This document shows, piece after piece, positions 1 through 10,750 of a stretch of 46,667 bases of DNA. Each line of letters starts with the position of its first letter. Within the stretch, counting starts at the first letter, position 1. The notes under the pieces were generated by a model. That model saw only the letters and a list, made by a program, of their open reading frames with translations, was not told the DNA's origin and did not search any database. Source of the DNA: Mastigamoeba balamuthi (lineage: Eukaryota > Evosea > Mastigamoebida > Mastigamoebidae); NCBI GenBank assembly GCA_902651635.1, contig CACRSC010000119.1:1-46667 (forward strand), read 5' to 3'. The translations under genes were made by a program, and so were the position numbers.

Positions 1-278
1 CCGCCACCTGGATACGGTGTTCAGGGTCGTGGGCCGAAAGCCGGAAGCCTGTGCGCGTGTCAGGGCGCTGGGGGCCAGCAGTGCTGTCGGCTAGTCAGGG
101 GTTCAAATACACGGCTCAGGCAAGCGCACCCTCGCCGCAAGCGTGTGTCGCCCTCCGATACACTCTGGCCGGCCGAGGGAGGGCGACGTGGAACCGGCCG
201 ACTAGATAGAGAAATCGCAGTATCTCGGGGCTGGTTGCTTTGGCCGCACAGCCATCGCGCACGTCTGGCAAGGCGACG
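1..278 (+). promoter_or_regulatory. Upstream region of the CLC gene
   Basis: No gene is supported here. The stretch precedes the first plausible ATG of the chloride channel gene. A weak match to the promoter motif found elsewhere in the window (a TATCTCGG sequence near 220) lies about 55 bp before that ATG. An upstream exon of the channel gene cannot be excluded, because the first 140 residues of the model show no recognisable CLC sequence. Confidence 0.35.
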
Positions 279-2790
279 ATGGAGCGCGCGGGAGAGGCGG
301 GCGGCCCTGAGTCCCGAGTGCTGTGCTGCCCGAGGGGCTACGGCGGAGCAGACGCCAGCGAGCTCGCACTGCAGGCGGGGGACCTCGGTGGCGGTGTGGC
401 CAGCGAGTGCTGCGCTGCCTGCGGGGCGCCCTCGCGTGCTTCGCCCGACAGCGTAGCCGCCGTGGCCGCCGTGGCCGCCGTGGCTGGGCCCTGCGTGCTG
501 CTCGACGTCGCTGCCGGTGGCCGGGGCCAGGGCGCCGGCGCCAGCGCAGGGGCGGGGGGCTTCGTGCCCTCGGGCCCAGCGTCGCCGCCCTCTCCCCCGG
601 CCTCAGCCGCCTCCTCCTGCTCCACCCCCGCGACGGCGCCGCCCTCGGTGCCCGGGCCTGCTCGCCCTGCTGCCCTCCCCTACCACGCGCGCCCGCTCCT
701 GATGGCCGCTGTGGTCGCCTACGTGGTGGTGCTCGCCGCCCTCGCCTCTGCGCTGCTCCTCTGCGTCGACACAGCCGCCAGGGAGCTCTACGCCGCGCGC
801 CTGGCTGCGCAGGGCGCCGTCGGCAACTACGCGGGGGCCCTCGCCGTGTGGATCGTCTGCGCCGTGGCCGCGGCCTCTGCGTCGTACGCGTGGACGCAGC
901 TCCTGTCGCCGCAGGCCGTGGGCACCGGCCTCCCGCAGATCCGCAGCATCATCGTGGGCGGCCGTGTGCCGGGGGCTCTGCTGGCGCCGCGCACGCTCGC
1001 GGCCAAGGTCGTGGGCGTGGCCCTGAGCGCGGGGTCGGGGCTGTTCGTGTGGACGCAGGGCGCCAGCTACCACATCGCCGCCTGCGTCGCAGACCTGCTG
1101 CTCAGGGCTCCGCTGTTCCGCGAGCTCGCAGTGACCCCCGGGCTCAGGCAGCAGCTCATGTCCGCCGCCGTAGCCTGTGCAATGTGCGCACAGTTTGGCG
1201 CTCCCGTGGGCGGCGTCCTCTACAGCATCGAGTCGGCCGCGTCGTACGTTCCCAGCGGCCACTACTGGGTGTGCACCATGAGCGCCGTTGTCAGTGCCCT
1301 AGTGGCCCGGGCCATCTTCAACGCGTGAGCACGTGCTTGTCTGTCTGTTGGGCGATTGCTGAGCGCCCCCTGGCGATGCAGGAGGCGAGGGGCGACTGTA
1401 TTGCTGCAGTCGTTCTATGCTGGGATGGTGCAGAGCGAGGCGCTGGAATTGCGGGGAAGAGCGTGGGAGATGACGCTGCTGGGGTCGGCGCTGCTGGTCG
1501 GGCTGGCCTCCGCGCTGCTGGCGATAGCCTTCTTGAGGCTCAGCCAGGCGGCCTTCCGTGCCAAGTTGCGCCTAACTGGCAAGGTGCCCACAGTGCTCAT
1601 GGATTATGCATACCTTGTCGGCGTCACAATCGTCACTGCCCTTCTCACGTTCCCGCGACTGTTTGGCGACTACCTCTCCATTCCAGAGTACATTATCCCC
1701 CACACTGCTTGCGCTCTCTCGTCTGACTTCGTAGTGGCGGCCTTGACAGGATGGCGACAATTCGGGACCTTCTGCGGACGTCTCTCTCAGGCGCTGGCGG
1801 CAGTTCCAGCACGTCGGACAGCCTGACATATGAGGCACCCCAGATGGCAATGAATGCGCATGACTGGGGCAAGTGGGGAGTCATCCCTGCGCTCATCTTG
1901 CTGCTGGTCATCAGGGCACGCCACTGCTCTTCTTGCATGAACTGCTGACCGCTGCTGTTCTGTGTCTCGTCGCAGTGGAGCTTGACGAGCGCCAGCGCCA
2001 CGCTCCCTGTGCCCCTGGGCGTCTACGAGCCGTGTCTCCTGATCGGCGTGGCTTTTGGTGCGTGCAGGGCTGTGGCCAAGGCGTGTCCCGTGCCCTCGAG
2101 TCTGACGCAGCTCGAGCAGGCCGCCTCGTTGGAGAGATCCTGTGCAGAGTAGGGTCACCTGTGCCAGCCGCCCTGTGCGGTCTCCTGGGGGCCGGAGCCT
2201 TTGCGGGGAGCACGCACCACACGTTCTCTGCGGCGCTGATCACGCTGGAGCTGGCGGGGACCATGGACGTGTTCCTGCCTGTGCTGGTTGCCACGACGCT
2301 CTCGATACTCATTTGCCGCTACGCCAGAGCCAAGTTTATCGTCCAGCAGTCGAGCGAGTACGCGGGCGTGCCCCTCGTCTGGGAGAACTTCCATCTGGCG
2401 GCCCAGAGCAGCGTGGTCCACGAGGTCATGGAGCGAAGTGTGCCGCTCCCTTGCGTTGCTACGCTCGCGCAGATTGAGGAGCAGCGGCGGAGGGCGCTGC
2501 CCGTCATCCCTGTCGTGTTCTCGCTCTACGAGCCCTACCTGCTGGGAGAAATTGCCGTCGATGCCCTCCCCACGTCAGGAATGGGCGGCGAGGTGCTGCA
2601 GGAGCGCGTGCGCCTGGCCTACTCCCCAGCACCGTGCATCGCAGAGCTGATGGCGCTGCACGAGGTCCACACGCTCTTCTCGACCATGGGGCTCACGCAC
2701 GCCTTTGTCGTGCGCTCGGGGAGACTCGTGGGCATCGTAACGTGGGCGACGCTCACGTCAGCCATTGCCAAGCACGACAGGATACTCTGA
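279..2790 (+). CDS. CLC-family voltage-gated chloride channel with C-terminal CBS pair
   Basis: Five exons (279-1324, 1382-1687, 1750-1906, 1976-2057, 2120-2790) join in phase to give 753 residues. Membrane helices begin near residue 142. The three selectivity motifs are present in diverged form: GTGLPQ (215-220), WTQGASYHIA (258-267) and GVYEP (518-522). The segment GAPVGGVLYSIES matches the animal/fungal plasma-membrane CLC type. The C-terminus contains two CBS-like segments. Family members move chloride across the plasma or organelle membrane. The gating glutamate of the GKEGP motif is Gln260, and the proton glutamate position after Glu318 is Ser319, so I infer a channel and not a Cl-/H+ exchanger. 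The start is the first in-frame ATG after the upstream region. The roughly 140-residue low-complexity N-terminus is the least certain part. The gene converges on the cyclin Y gene. Confidence 0.88.
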
Positions 2791-3024
2791 GTGCTGGCGG
2801 GTGCTGAGATGTAGAATGCAGCAGAGCAGAGGGTATTTGTGACTGCAGTGTCAGCCTGGCCCCCGCGCACCGCCACAGCCGTCTGCGCCCTCTCTCTGGG
2901 GCGTGGATGGGAACGGGGACTGGCACGGTTGCTGGGGGACGCCATGCGGATGTCCGGGGATTCCGAAGAACAAGGGCATGTTTTATGTGTGTAGGTGTGT
3001 GGCAGGGAGGTGTGAGGCGTGCTG

Positions 3025-4695
3025 CTAGCTGAGAACAGCACGGCCGGCGATTTTGACCTGGGAGAGGTTGTCGGCGCTGTTTGTCCTGCGGATGCTGAGG
3101 TTGGCCTTGAGATCCTTCTGCTTGCCGTAGGTCTGAATCTCGAGGTGCTCGGCGGCGCTCTTGTCGAGGGGCTTGACGGGGAACTGCTCCCGCTCGGCCG
3201 ACGAGTACTGCTCGAGCGAGAAGAAGTAGCTCGCGTACCTGCGGAGGGCGGGGGGAGGAGGCTCAGGCTCAGGCTAAGGCTCGGGCTCAGCCGGGGCGGG
3301 GAGGAGCAGAGGACGGGAGAAGGGAGGGGGCAGGGCACGCACAGGGAGGCCTTGAGGCCGACGTTGAACTCGATGAGGTTGAGGTAGGTGCGCTCGAGGT
3401 CGTTGAGGTCGGCGGCGCTGACGTAGTCGAAGCACTGCACAAAGTCGACGTTCCAGACCGACTGGTCCTCCCAGACCTTGGAGGCGAGGACGAGGGCGCC
3501 GAGCACGGTCCTGCGCCAGGTCTTTGCGAGGATGGAGATGTTGGAGAGCTCGAGGACGCGCTCGACGTAGGCGAGGCACATGATGCAGACCTCGGCGCCC
3601 AGCTTCTGGTTCTTGATGATGGGCATCAGGAAGTTGAACACCGCGTCCACCGTCGGTATGCTCCGCGTGTCCGACGGCAGCTTCTGCGGTGCCCCGGTGC
3701 CCCGGTGCCCCGGTGCCCCGGTGCCGCTGTGCGCTGAGTGTGTGTGGCCGGTCCAAGGGGGAGTGCAGGGGTGCAGGGGGTGCAGGGGGTAGGGGCAGCT
3801 GCTGCGCACGTTGAGGGGGTGTATCTCCTCGTCAAACTCGGCGACGTACTTGCGGCCGGGCAGGGAGCCGCTGTTCTGCACGTGGTAGAGGAAGGCGTGC
3901 GACATGCTGCGTGTGCGGCAGGCAGCAGGGCAGGGGGACAGGGGACAGGGGGACAGGGGGACAGGGGGACAGGCGGTGGTGGTGAGACAAGAGAGACAAG
4001 AGAGACAAGAGAAAGAGAGAGGAGGGAGAGGGCAGACCATCGGACGAGCTCCTCGAGGTTGGGGTCGGTGATGGTGGAGGTCACGTAGATGGACGAGGTG
4101 GAGTTGTGCTTGAGGGCGTCAAACTGCTGCTTGCGGAGGTGCGGGGGCAGCGCCTTGAGGGGCGCCTTGAACGCCGGGAACTGGCTCCGCGGCGTCGTGT
4201 CCCCGCCCTCTGCCGCCGGCGACGTCTTGCCCGACGACGAGCAGCAGCTGCTGCTCCCCGTAGACCCCTCGCCCTCGCCCTCGCCCGCCGCCTCGCTGGC
4301 GCCCCCCTCCTCCTCCTCCACCTCCATCACCTCGGCCTTGCTCAGCGGCGTCCCTCCCTCTCCTCCCTCTGCCATGGCTCCTGCCCCTGCTGCCCCTGCT
4401 GCCCCTGCTGCCCCTGCTGCCCCTGCTGCCCCTGCCATCGCCCCCGCCACCGCCTCGCCCCCCGCGTACTTGGGGTTCACCGCCTCCCTCTCTGCCCGCA
4501 GTCCCGCAGTCCCGCACCCCCTGTCAGTCGCCGCCCCGCTGGCCCTCCCCTGCCCCCCCCCCCCGTCCCCCCCTGGCCCTGCGCACTGGTGGGGTGGCCC
4601 TCGTCGGGGGCGGGCGCTGTTGCGACGCTGCCCTGCGCGAGGCTCGAGGGCGCCTTGGGCTTGGGGGCGCTGAGGAACTCCTTGATCTTCTTCAT
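3025..4695 (-). CDS. Cyclin Y homologue (CCNY-like cyclin)
   Basis: Exons 4587-4695, 4038-4491, 3810-3906, 3343-3683 and 3025-3238 (read right to left) give 404 residues. The family signature is clear: STSSIYVTSTITDPNLEEL before the box, HPL after the first intron pair, and a cyclin box containing WRRTVLGALVLASKVWEDQ and WNVDF, followed by an NLIEFNV helix. The C-terminus carries RRTNSADNLS, matching the RKRSASADNLT tail of animal cyclin Y. In animals this protein activates PFTAIRE/PCTAIRE-type CDKs (CDK14/16) and is regulated by phosphorylation and 14-3-3 binding. The N-terminal 180 residues are Ala/Gly/Ser-rich and probably disordered. Animal cyclin Y is myristoylated at Gly2; here residue 2 is Lys (start MKKIKEF), so that anchor is absent. 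Introns 2 and 3 contain G-rich tandem repeats. Confidence 0.9.
3689..3725. repeat. GTGCCCCG tandem repeat inside a cyclin Y intron
   Basis: About 4.6 head-to-tail copies of an 8-base unit lie next to the acceptor of the third intron of the cyclin Y gene. The intron length (126 bp) is a multiple of three and contains no in-frame stop, so retention would add 42 residues. Confidence 0.85.
3931..3972. repeat. GGGGGACA tandem repeat inside a cyclin Y intron
   Basis: Roughly five copies of an 8-base G-rich unit (CCCCCTGT on the transcribed sense) lie near the acceptor of the second intron of the cyclin Y gene. On the sense strand the repeat is C/T-rich and may serve as a pyrimidine tract. Confidence 0.8.
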
Positions 4696-5262
4696 CCGCT
4701 GCGCTGCTGCTGCTGCTGCTGCTGCCGCTGGTGGTGGCGGGTGGCTCTGTGTTGGTGCTGCTGGTGCTGCTGGTGCTGCTGCGCGGTGTGGTGCGCGTGT
4801 GCGGGGTTGATTTAAGAAAAAACAGAATACAATATCGCAAAGGTGCAAACCGCCTCGGGGCTCTGCCCTCCCTCTGTGCCTGTGCCTGATTTCTATTCCC
4901 CCCGCTGCATCATCACCCGTGGGTGCACCCGCGCTGTCATAACCGTCTGGATGGGTGCCTCTCACCTGCCCCAACACGGCAAAGCCGTTAAAGGTGCATT
5001 CCAGGACAGAGGGGCGGCCCCCATCATCGCCCGTGGCACCGGTGCACGCACTGGCAGGCAGACAAGGCAGGCAGGCAGAGAGCACCCCTCGCACGCAGCA
5101 AAGTGGTGCAAAGAGAAGCCAAGGATGTTTGCTGTTTGTTGTTTGATTGTTGCTTTTGCTTGCTTGGCTTGCTGGGGGGTGGTGGGTGGAACAAGACACA
5201 ACACGCAGCCAGAGCGCAAGAGAGACAGAGAAGAGATAGGAGGGTACCCCCGGCGGGGAGAT
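4696..5262. promoter_or_regulatory. Promoter region of the cyclin Y gene / 3' flank of the GPR180-like gene
   Basis: No gene is supported in this 567-bp gap between two minus-strand genes. It holds the most AT-rich stretch nearby (about 4808-4845), with a run of A residues and CAATATCGC at 4830-4838, 135 bp upstream of the cyclin Y ATG. This is one copy of the AAATATC-like motif seen before many genes in the window. The rest is presumably the 5' leader and the 3' flank of the neighbouring transcript. Confidence 0.5.
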
Positions 5263-7240
5263 CTAGAGGCCGCTGGGGTTGTCGCTGAGGAGGTCGGGGG
5301 AGATGATGCGGAAGTACTTGTAGACAAAGGTGGGCCAGAGGAGGACGACGAGGACGCCCATGCCGATGAGGGAGATGACCTCGTGGATGGCCGACATCAT
5401 CCTCTGCCTGCGAGGGGGCGTGAGCGCCGAGTGCGCGGCAGCAGGCAGCAGGCAGCTGGGTCGGGTGAATACAAACCTGATCCAGGCGTCGAGGGCGATG
5501 GAGATGAGGCTGAAGAAGGGGACGATGATGAACCAGGCGAGGTAGCAGGCGCCAAAGATGAGGTAGAAGACGCGCTTGTCGTACTGGGTCTCGTCGCGGT
5601 ACGAGGTCCAGACGGCGAGGCCGAAGTAGCCGATGGTGACGGCCCAGATGATGAAGTAGATGACGCCAAAGAAGATGGTGGCCACGCCAAAGGCCTGCGT
5701 GTACTCGTAGGCCGTGGCGATGTTGGCGGCCGTGTCCTCGCCGCTGCCGGCGGCGGCGATGATGTAGAGGATGATGAGGATGGTGGCGTTGGCGGCGAAG
5801 AGGCCCACGACCCACCACTTGCGCGTGAGCGTCTGGTTGGTGATGGCCCAGCCGCTGGCGATGGCGATCAGCAGCACCGTGAAGACAATGTACGCCGCGT
5901 TGTCCAGCAGGCCCCCGAACGTCTCGCAGCCCGTGCAGCCCACGCCGTCGCCCTCGTACTTGGCCCAGTGGATCATGCTGAACATGGTCGCAAAGGTCAT
6001 CAGCACCAGCGTCGCCAGCAGCAGCTTCACAATCTGTATGCCCACGTGTGAGCTGCGTGAGCTGGGCGGGAGAGAGGGAGATGGGGCGCACGTGGTGGAA
6101 CGAGTTGCGGAGGTAGAGGAAGTAGTCGCCAAAGGCGTGGGCCACGGTGAGCAGGAAGAAGAAGACGAAGAAGCACGCGTAGAGCGCCTTGAGCCCCACC
6201 TGGTCGTAGCCCACCTGCGACCCGTCGATGTTGCGGAACTCGACCGTGTAGCCCACCTCGTACTCGTGGCGCTTGCCCTCGACAGGGCAGTTGAGGATCG
6301 CCACAAACCTACGCAACACACGCACACACGCGTCTCAGCCGCTCGCTCCGAGGGGCAGGGGCAGGGGCAGGGGCAGGGGCTGCTGCGGGGCTCACCAGAT
6401 GTGGGGGCGGACCCTGTCGACGACCTTGAGGGTCCAGTTCTGCATCTCGTTGTCGGGCGTCGACACAAACTGGTAGCTCTTGGAGGCGCGCGTCACCTGC
6501 GCAGGTGCGGGGGAGGGGGCTCTGCCGTCAGAGTGGAACCGGAAGAGGGGGTTGAGGAGGGGGAGAGAGAGAAGGACGGACCTTGTCCATGCACGAGGCG
6601 GAGCTGTTGTGGTAGACGGGGTACCAGTTGGTGTCGTAGTAGACCACCCAGAACGTGTTCTTGCCAAACGTCTTGGGCGTGTAGTGCGCAAAGATGCCGT
6701 CCCTCCCCTGGTCTGCTCCGCCCCACGCACCGCACAGTCGTGAGATCCCGTGCGTGCCGCGTGTGCGCGTGTGCGCGTGTGCTGGTGTGCATTGGGAGGC
6801 TCCCCTGCCTCGCCGCCTCGCGTTGCGTTGTTGTGTTGTGTTGCGAGGTGGTTGGCCAAGAGGGGTCACGCGAAGGGGCGCGCAGTGCCGCGAGTGTCGG
6901 AGGAGGGCAGGGGGACAAGGGGGGGCAGAGACAGGGAGAGGGAGGTAAGGAGGGGAGGTTCAAAAAACGTGCAGGGAAGGAGCAAAGGGGAGGCAACAGA
7001 GAGGCGGGAGAGGAGCCCACACCGCACACGCAGAGGGGGCGAGAAACCCACACCCAGCCAACGGCACCCGGCAGGAGGAGGAGGGGCAGGAGGCGCACCG
7101 CCGTGGCTGTTGCTGAAGGTGAAGCGGCCGATGTAGGTGGACTCTGCGGTGGTCTTCTTGTGGCCCCTGACGACGAGGGCGTCTGCGCAGACCGCCAGGG
7201 CAGCCACCGCCAACACCGCTGCTACGAGAGCCTTGCCCAT
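5263..7240 (-). CDS. GPR180/TMEM145-type GOST seven-helix membrane protein
   Basis: Six exons (7099-7240, 6582-6712, 6396-6496, 6092-6308, 5477-6033, 5263-5407) give 430 residues. A hydrophobic signal peptide starts the protein (MGKALVAAVLAVAALAV), followed by a lumenal/extracellular beta-rich domain of about 180 residues that contains Cys and NWT/NSS glycosylation-type sites. Seven membrane segments follow. The segment HWAKYEGDGVGC...LDNAAY...SGWAIT is the hallmark of the 'rhodopsin-like GPCR transmembrane domain' family (GPR180, TMEM145). These are now grouped with GOLD-domain seven-helix (GOST) proteins of the secretory pathway and cell surface. Ligand and signalling are unknown for this branch. 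The gene is divergent from the WD40-like gene, sharing a 473-bp upstream region. Confidence 0.85.
6352..6380. repeat. GGGGCA repeat (possible G-quadruplex) in a GPR180-like intron
   Basis: Five runs of four Gs separated by CA lie in the third intron of the GPR180-like gene, on the template strand. Sequence alone suggests G-quadruplex potential. Confidence 0.75.
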
Positions 7241-7713
7241 CCTGCCCAGCACACAGCGCCCAGCAGCACACGCGACAACGCACAGCAGCTGAGCCTCACA
7301 CACACACACACGCAGCAGCAGGGCACGGGGAGGAGGAGGGGCCCACCTGAGATGCCTGAGAGAGCGTGCGGGAGCTGGCTGAGCTGAGCTGAGTCGCCGC
7401 AACAGAGTTAGAAAAAGAAAAGCAGACGAGGGTCACAGAGAGGCAGCACCAGCACCAGTCAGGGCCCCAAATATCGGCCCCCTGCACCTCTGCCCCCATC
7501 AGGCATTTCTCCCCCCGATTTGCGGCAAATCCCCTCCTCGGCGCATATCTCCAACCCCCACCCACCTTACCCACCCCACTCCCGCGCGCCCTGGCCGTCG
7601 CTGCGAGGGCTACAGGGGCGGCACACACAGGCAGCGGCTGACAGAGGAGAGAGAGAGGAGGAGAGAGAGGAGAGCGCTACACGCGAGAAGAGAGAGGAAG
7701 CAGAGGAGCAGAG
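7241..7713. promoter_or_regulatory. Bidirectional promoter region, GPR180-like / WD40-like genes
   Basis: This 473-bp divergent gap has no supported gene. Near its centre is CAAATATCGG (7468-7477), about 230 bp from either start codon, and a second ATATCT copy is at 7545-7550. The part just before 7714 is a GA-rich purine leader (about 7640-7712), presumably 5' UTR of the plus-strand gene. No TATA box is evident. Confidence 0.55.
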
Positions 7714-10469
7714 ATGCAGCGGGCGCAGCAGTACGCGCTGGTGCAGGTGCCCGACCAGCTGGAGAGCCCCGCCACGCGCTACGAGCGAGCCTACCTGCTG
7801 CGAGGCGCGCGGGACGGACGGGGGGGGGGGGGGGGGGATAGAGAGAGAGGACTGACAGGGGCGCGTGGGGACGACGCGGGCAGGGCACCTGGTGTGCCGC
7901 TACAGCAACAGCGGGACGCTGGTGGTGGTGCACGCGGCGCAGCGGGCAGCCCCCCAGACCGTGTGCAACAGCAGCCCTGTGCGTTCCCCTGGGCGGCGGA
8001 GGGGCAGCTGGGTGGTGGGCTGACGGGGATGGGCAGATTGTGTGCATGGGGTTTGCGGGAGCGGTGGTGGCGACGCTGCACGCGAGCGACGCGCTGCAGC
8101 TCTACAACGTGGAGACGCGCGCCGTGGACCAGTACCAGCTGGAGCGCGACAGCCTCGCCGGCGTCCGCGTCCTCGTGGCCGACGCGCGGCACATCGTGGC
8201 GCTGGCGCCCCGGCGGGCCCTCGTCTGGGAGCGGGAGCGGCTGCAGGTGGCCCCCCTGCCCCGCGCCCTCGACACGGGCCCCGGCGCCTGCGCTGCCCCC
8301 ATCGCCTGCCCCGGCGACAGGTCCGCCCTCCTCGGCGACGGCAGGCTCGTCCTCGCCAACGCCAACCCCGGCGGCCACCTCTTCCAGCTCTGGGACCTCG
8401 CCAGCGGCGCCCTCCTCGCCTACGCAGAGGCCCCCAGCCGCATCGACTCGGCCCTCACCCTCGACGTGCACCGCTCGGGCCTCGTCGTCGCCTCGTTCCG
8501 CGACACCATGCACCTCTGGTCCCTCCCCCCCGCTGCTGCTGCTGCTGCTGCTGCTGCCCCTGCTGGCTCTGCTGGCTCTGCTGCTGCTGCCACTGCCACT
8601 GCTGCTGCTGCTGCTGCCCCGGGGGACGCTGCTGCCGCTGCTGCTGCTGGAGAGGCGCAGGCGCTGCAGGGGTCGGCGGTGACGTTTGAGAACAGGATCG
8701 TGACGGCGGTGCACGTGGACGCGCACTTTGTGCTGACGGGGGACAACTGGGGCAACGTGTCGCTGCACACGCGCGGGGGCCGCCTCGTCTACCACCTGAC
8801 GCGGGACCGGCGGGCCCCCAGCGACGTGGACATGCGCGAGGTGGACCTCACGCGCCTGAGCGCCCTCTTCAAGGCGCGCGTCAACCGCCTGGCCCGCGTG
8901 GGCCGCTGGGTCGTGGCCGCCCTCGAGAACAGCCGCATCGAGCTCTACGACATCTTCACGCCCTCGCTCGCCACCCCGTGCGACTCGTACGCGCACCCCA
9001 CCGCAGCCCCCGTCCGCGACATGGCCCTCCTCGACCAGCGCGTCTACGCCCTCCTCGCCCCGGCCGCTGCCGCCCCCTCGGGCCCCTCGTCCTCGTCGGC
9101 AGCCTCGTCCTCGTCGGCCTCGCCCTTTGCCTCGCTCGCCGCCTCGGCCTCGCTCGCCCTCGGCGCCAGCGCCGCCCAGGCGGGCGCCCAGGGCCTCGCG
9201 GGGGGCGCGGCGGCCCAGGGCTCGCAGGGCCTGCAGGGCGGGGGCGCCGCGGGGGCGGCGGGGCGGCACAAGCCCGAGCTGGTGGTGTGGGCGTCGCGGA
9301 CAGAGGCGCAGGAGAGCTTCGAGGCGGCCGCGGGGGAGGCGCAGCAGTGGGGCGTGGGGGTGGTGGAGCTGCTGCAGCAGGCGTGCTCGCGGACAGTGGT
9401 GATGGTCAAGAAGCTCGAGGGGCTGCGGCCCGAGGACGTGCGCCACCACATGGCGACGCTCAACGGCGTGATGGGCTACCTCGACAGGCTCGCAGACCTC
9501 GAGGCCGCCCAGGGCCTCTCGCTGCCCTTCCTGCTCTACCAGCACCTGCAGCAGGCCCTCGACGCCTTCGAGACCTACGCCCTCAAGCTCGCCAAGGGCG
9601 TCCGCACCGCAAAGTCCCGCGAGCACCTCGACGACCTCCGCTCCTCCCTCGTGCGCTCCATGGACCTCCTCCTCTGCTGCGCCGACTTCCTCGGCGACGT
9701 CAAGGCCAAGACCAGTGCGTCGCCCCCGTCGCCCTCGCCACGGCGCACGCCCCTCTCACGAGCGCTGCTGCTGCTGCTGCTTCCGTGCAGGCACCACGGG
9801 CAGCCTGATACCCTACAGCGAGAAGGGGAGCTCCGCCAAGATCGAGGGCGAGGGCGGGGCCGACGGCCACGCGTCGTTCTTCCACGTCAAGAGAAAGAAC
9901 CTGCGCAAGGCCCTCGACGCCAAGAGGGGCAGCGGCAGCGGCAGCGGCGCAGGGGCGGGGGCGGCGGCAGGAGGGGGCGACGAGGACGACGACATGGTGG
10001 ACGAGATGCTGCAGGACGTTGTCGAGTGCGTACACAGCACACAGCATACAGCACACAGGGAGCACAGGAGGAAGGGAGGGGGGCTGACGGGGGGTGTGCT
10101 GCGGTGGGCAGGGACCTGGGGGCGATGCACGAGCAGACCAACGACGTGATCGAGCGGTTCGACACGGTGTGCAACGAGGGCATACACGACCCCGACAAGG
10201 TGATGCCCCTGCTCTCGATCTACACCAAGCTCCGCCAGCTCTCCGAGGACATGAAGGAGACGGGCAAGGAGGTCGGCGAGCTCCGCGGCGACGACCCCAC
10301 CGGCGAGTGGTGGGAGGGCGGCGGCGACTACGACGACAGCGAGGCCTCTGCCGCCGCCGCTGCCGCTGCTGCCGCCTCCTCCTCTGCCCTCCAGCAACAG
10401 CAGCAGCAGCAGCAGCAGGCGCCCGCGAGCCCCTCGGGGGCAGGCAGCGGCACTGCATCGCCCCTGTGA
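7714..10469 (+). CDS. Unrecognised WD40-like protein with helical C-terminal half
   Basis: Five exons (7714-7804, 7884-7978, 8037-9714, 9791-10025, 10112-10469) give 818 residues. I do not recognise the family. Residues about 30-380 read as a beta-propeller: repeated units ending in LYNVE, LVWERE, LFQLWDL, MHLWSL and IELYDI resemble WD40 blades. One loop carries a long Ala tract near residue 240. After a Ser/Ala/Gln-rich linker, residues about 480-640 are strongly helical. A Lys-rich stretch and an acidic DEDDD segment follow, then another helical region (residues 700-770) with DVIERFDTVCNEGI and LRQLSEDMKETGKEVGEL. The end is Ala- and Gln-rich. The propeller-plus-helices layout resembles scaffold or coat subunits, but no specific assignment is justified. 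Intron 1 has GC-AG ends and contains an 18-base G run. Confidence 0.8.
7820..7837. repeat. Poly-G run in intron 1 of the WD40-like gene
   Basis: Eighteen consecutive Gs lie inside the 79-bp GC-AG intron. Length here is prone to assembly error, but it does not affect the coding frame because it is intronic. Confidence 0.9.
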
Positions 10470-10667
10470 CGCGCAGCACCAGCACCGGCAGACTGATGGC
10501 TGCTGAGCACCCGCACACAAGCACACAGCAGAGCACAGCACTGTGCACCCAGCAGCCGCAGCAGTCCAAGCAAGCAACACAGTGTAGGCATTTCGACAAG
10601 AGTGCAGTGGCCCGTGGGGAGTGGAGGGCGGTGAGTCACGGAATGTGAGCCAGGGCAGGAGATGGGA

Positions 10668-10677
10668 AGATATTTGG
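10668..10677. promoter_or_regulatory. AGATATTTGG promoter motif of the DNAJ gene
   Basis: This copy of the window-wide AAATATCT element (on the minus strand here) lies 74 bp before the DNAJ start codon, in the 281-bp gap after the WD40-like gene. It is one of the few AT-rich words in the gap. Confidence 0.5.
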
Positions 10678-10750
10678 GGAGAGAATCAAAGGAGGGGCAG
10701 AGGAGGAGGTTGCGCACAGCGGCAACAGCGGCAGCAGCAGAGGCAGGAAA

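Noticed and set aside
85-125. GGGGTTCAAATAC resembling a tRNA T-arm
   Set aside because: No complementary T-stem, anticodon arm or acceptor stem could be found around it.
2805-3024. Possible small gene in the gap between the CLC and cyclin Y stops
   Set aside because: Only short frames with no start context or motif; the 234-bp gap is best read as convergent 3' UTRs.
7791-9626. A minus-strand open frame of 611 codons
   Set aside because: It mirrors the WD40-like exon. The sense-strand model has in-phase introns and a sensible start, the antisense does not.
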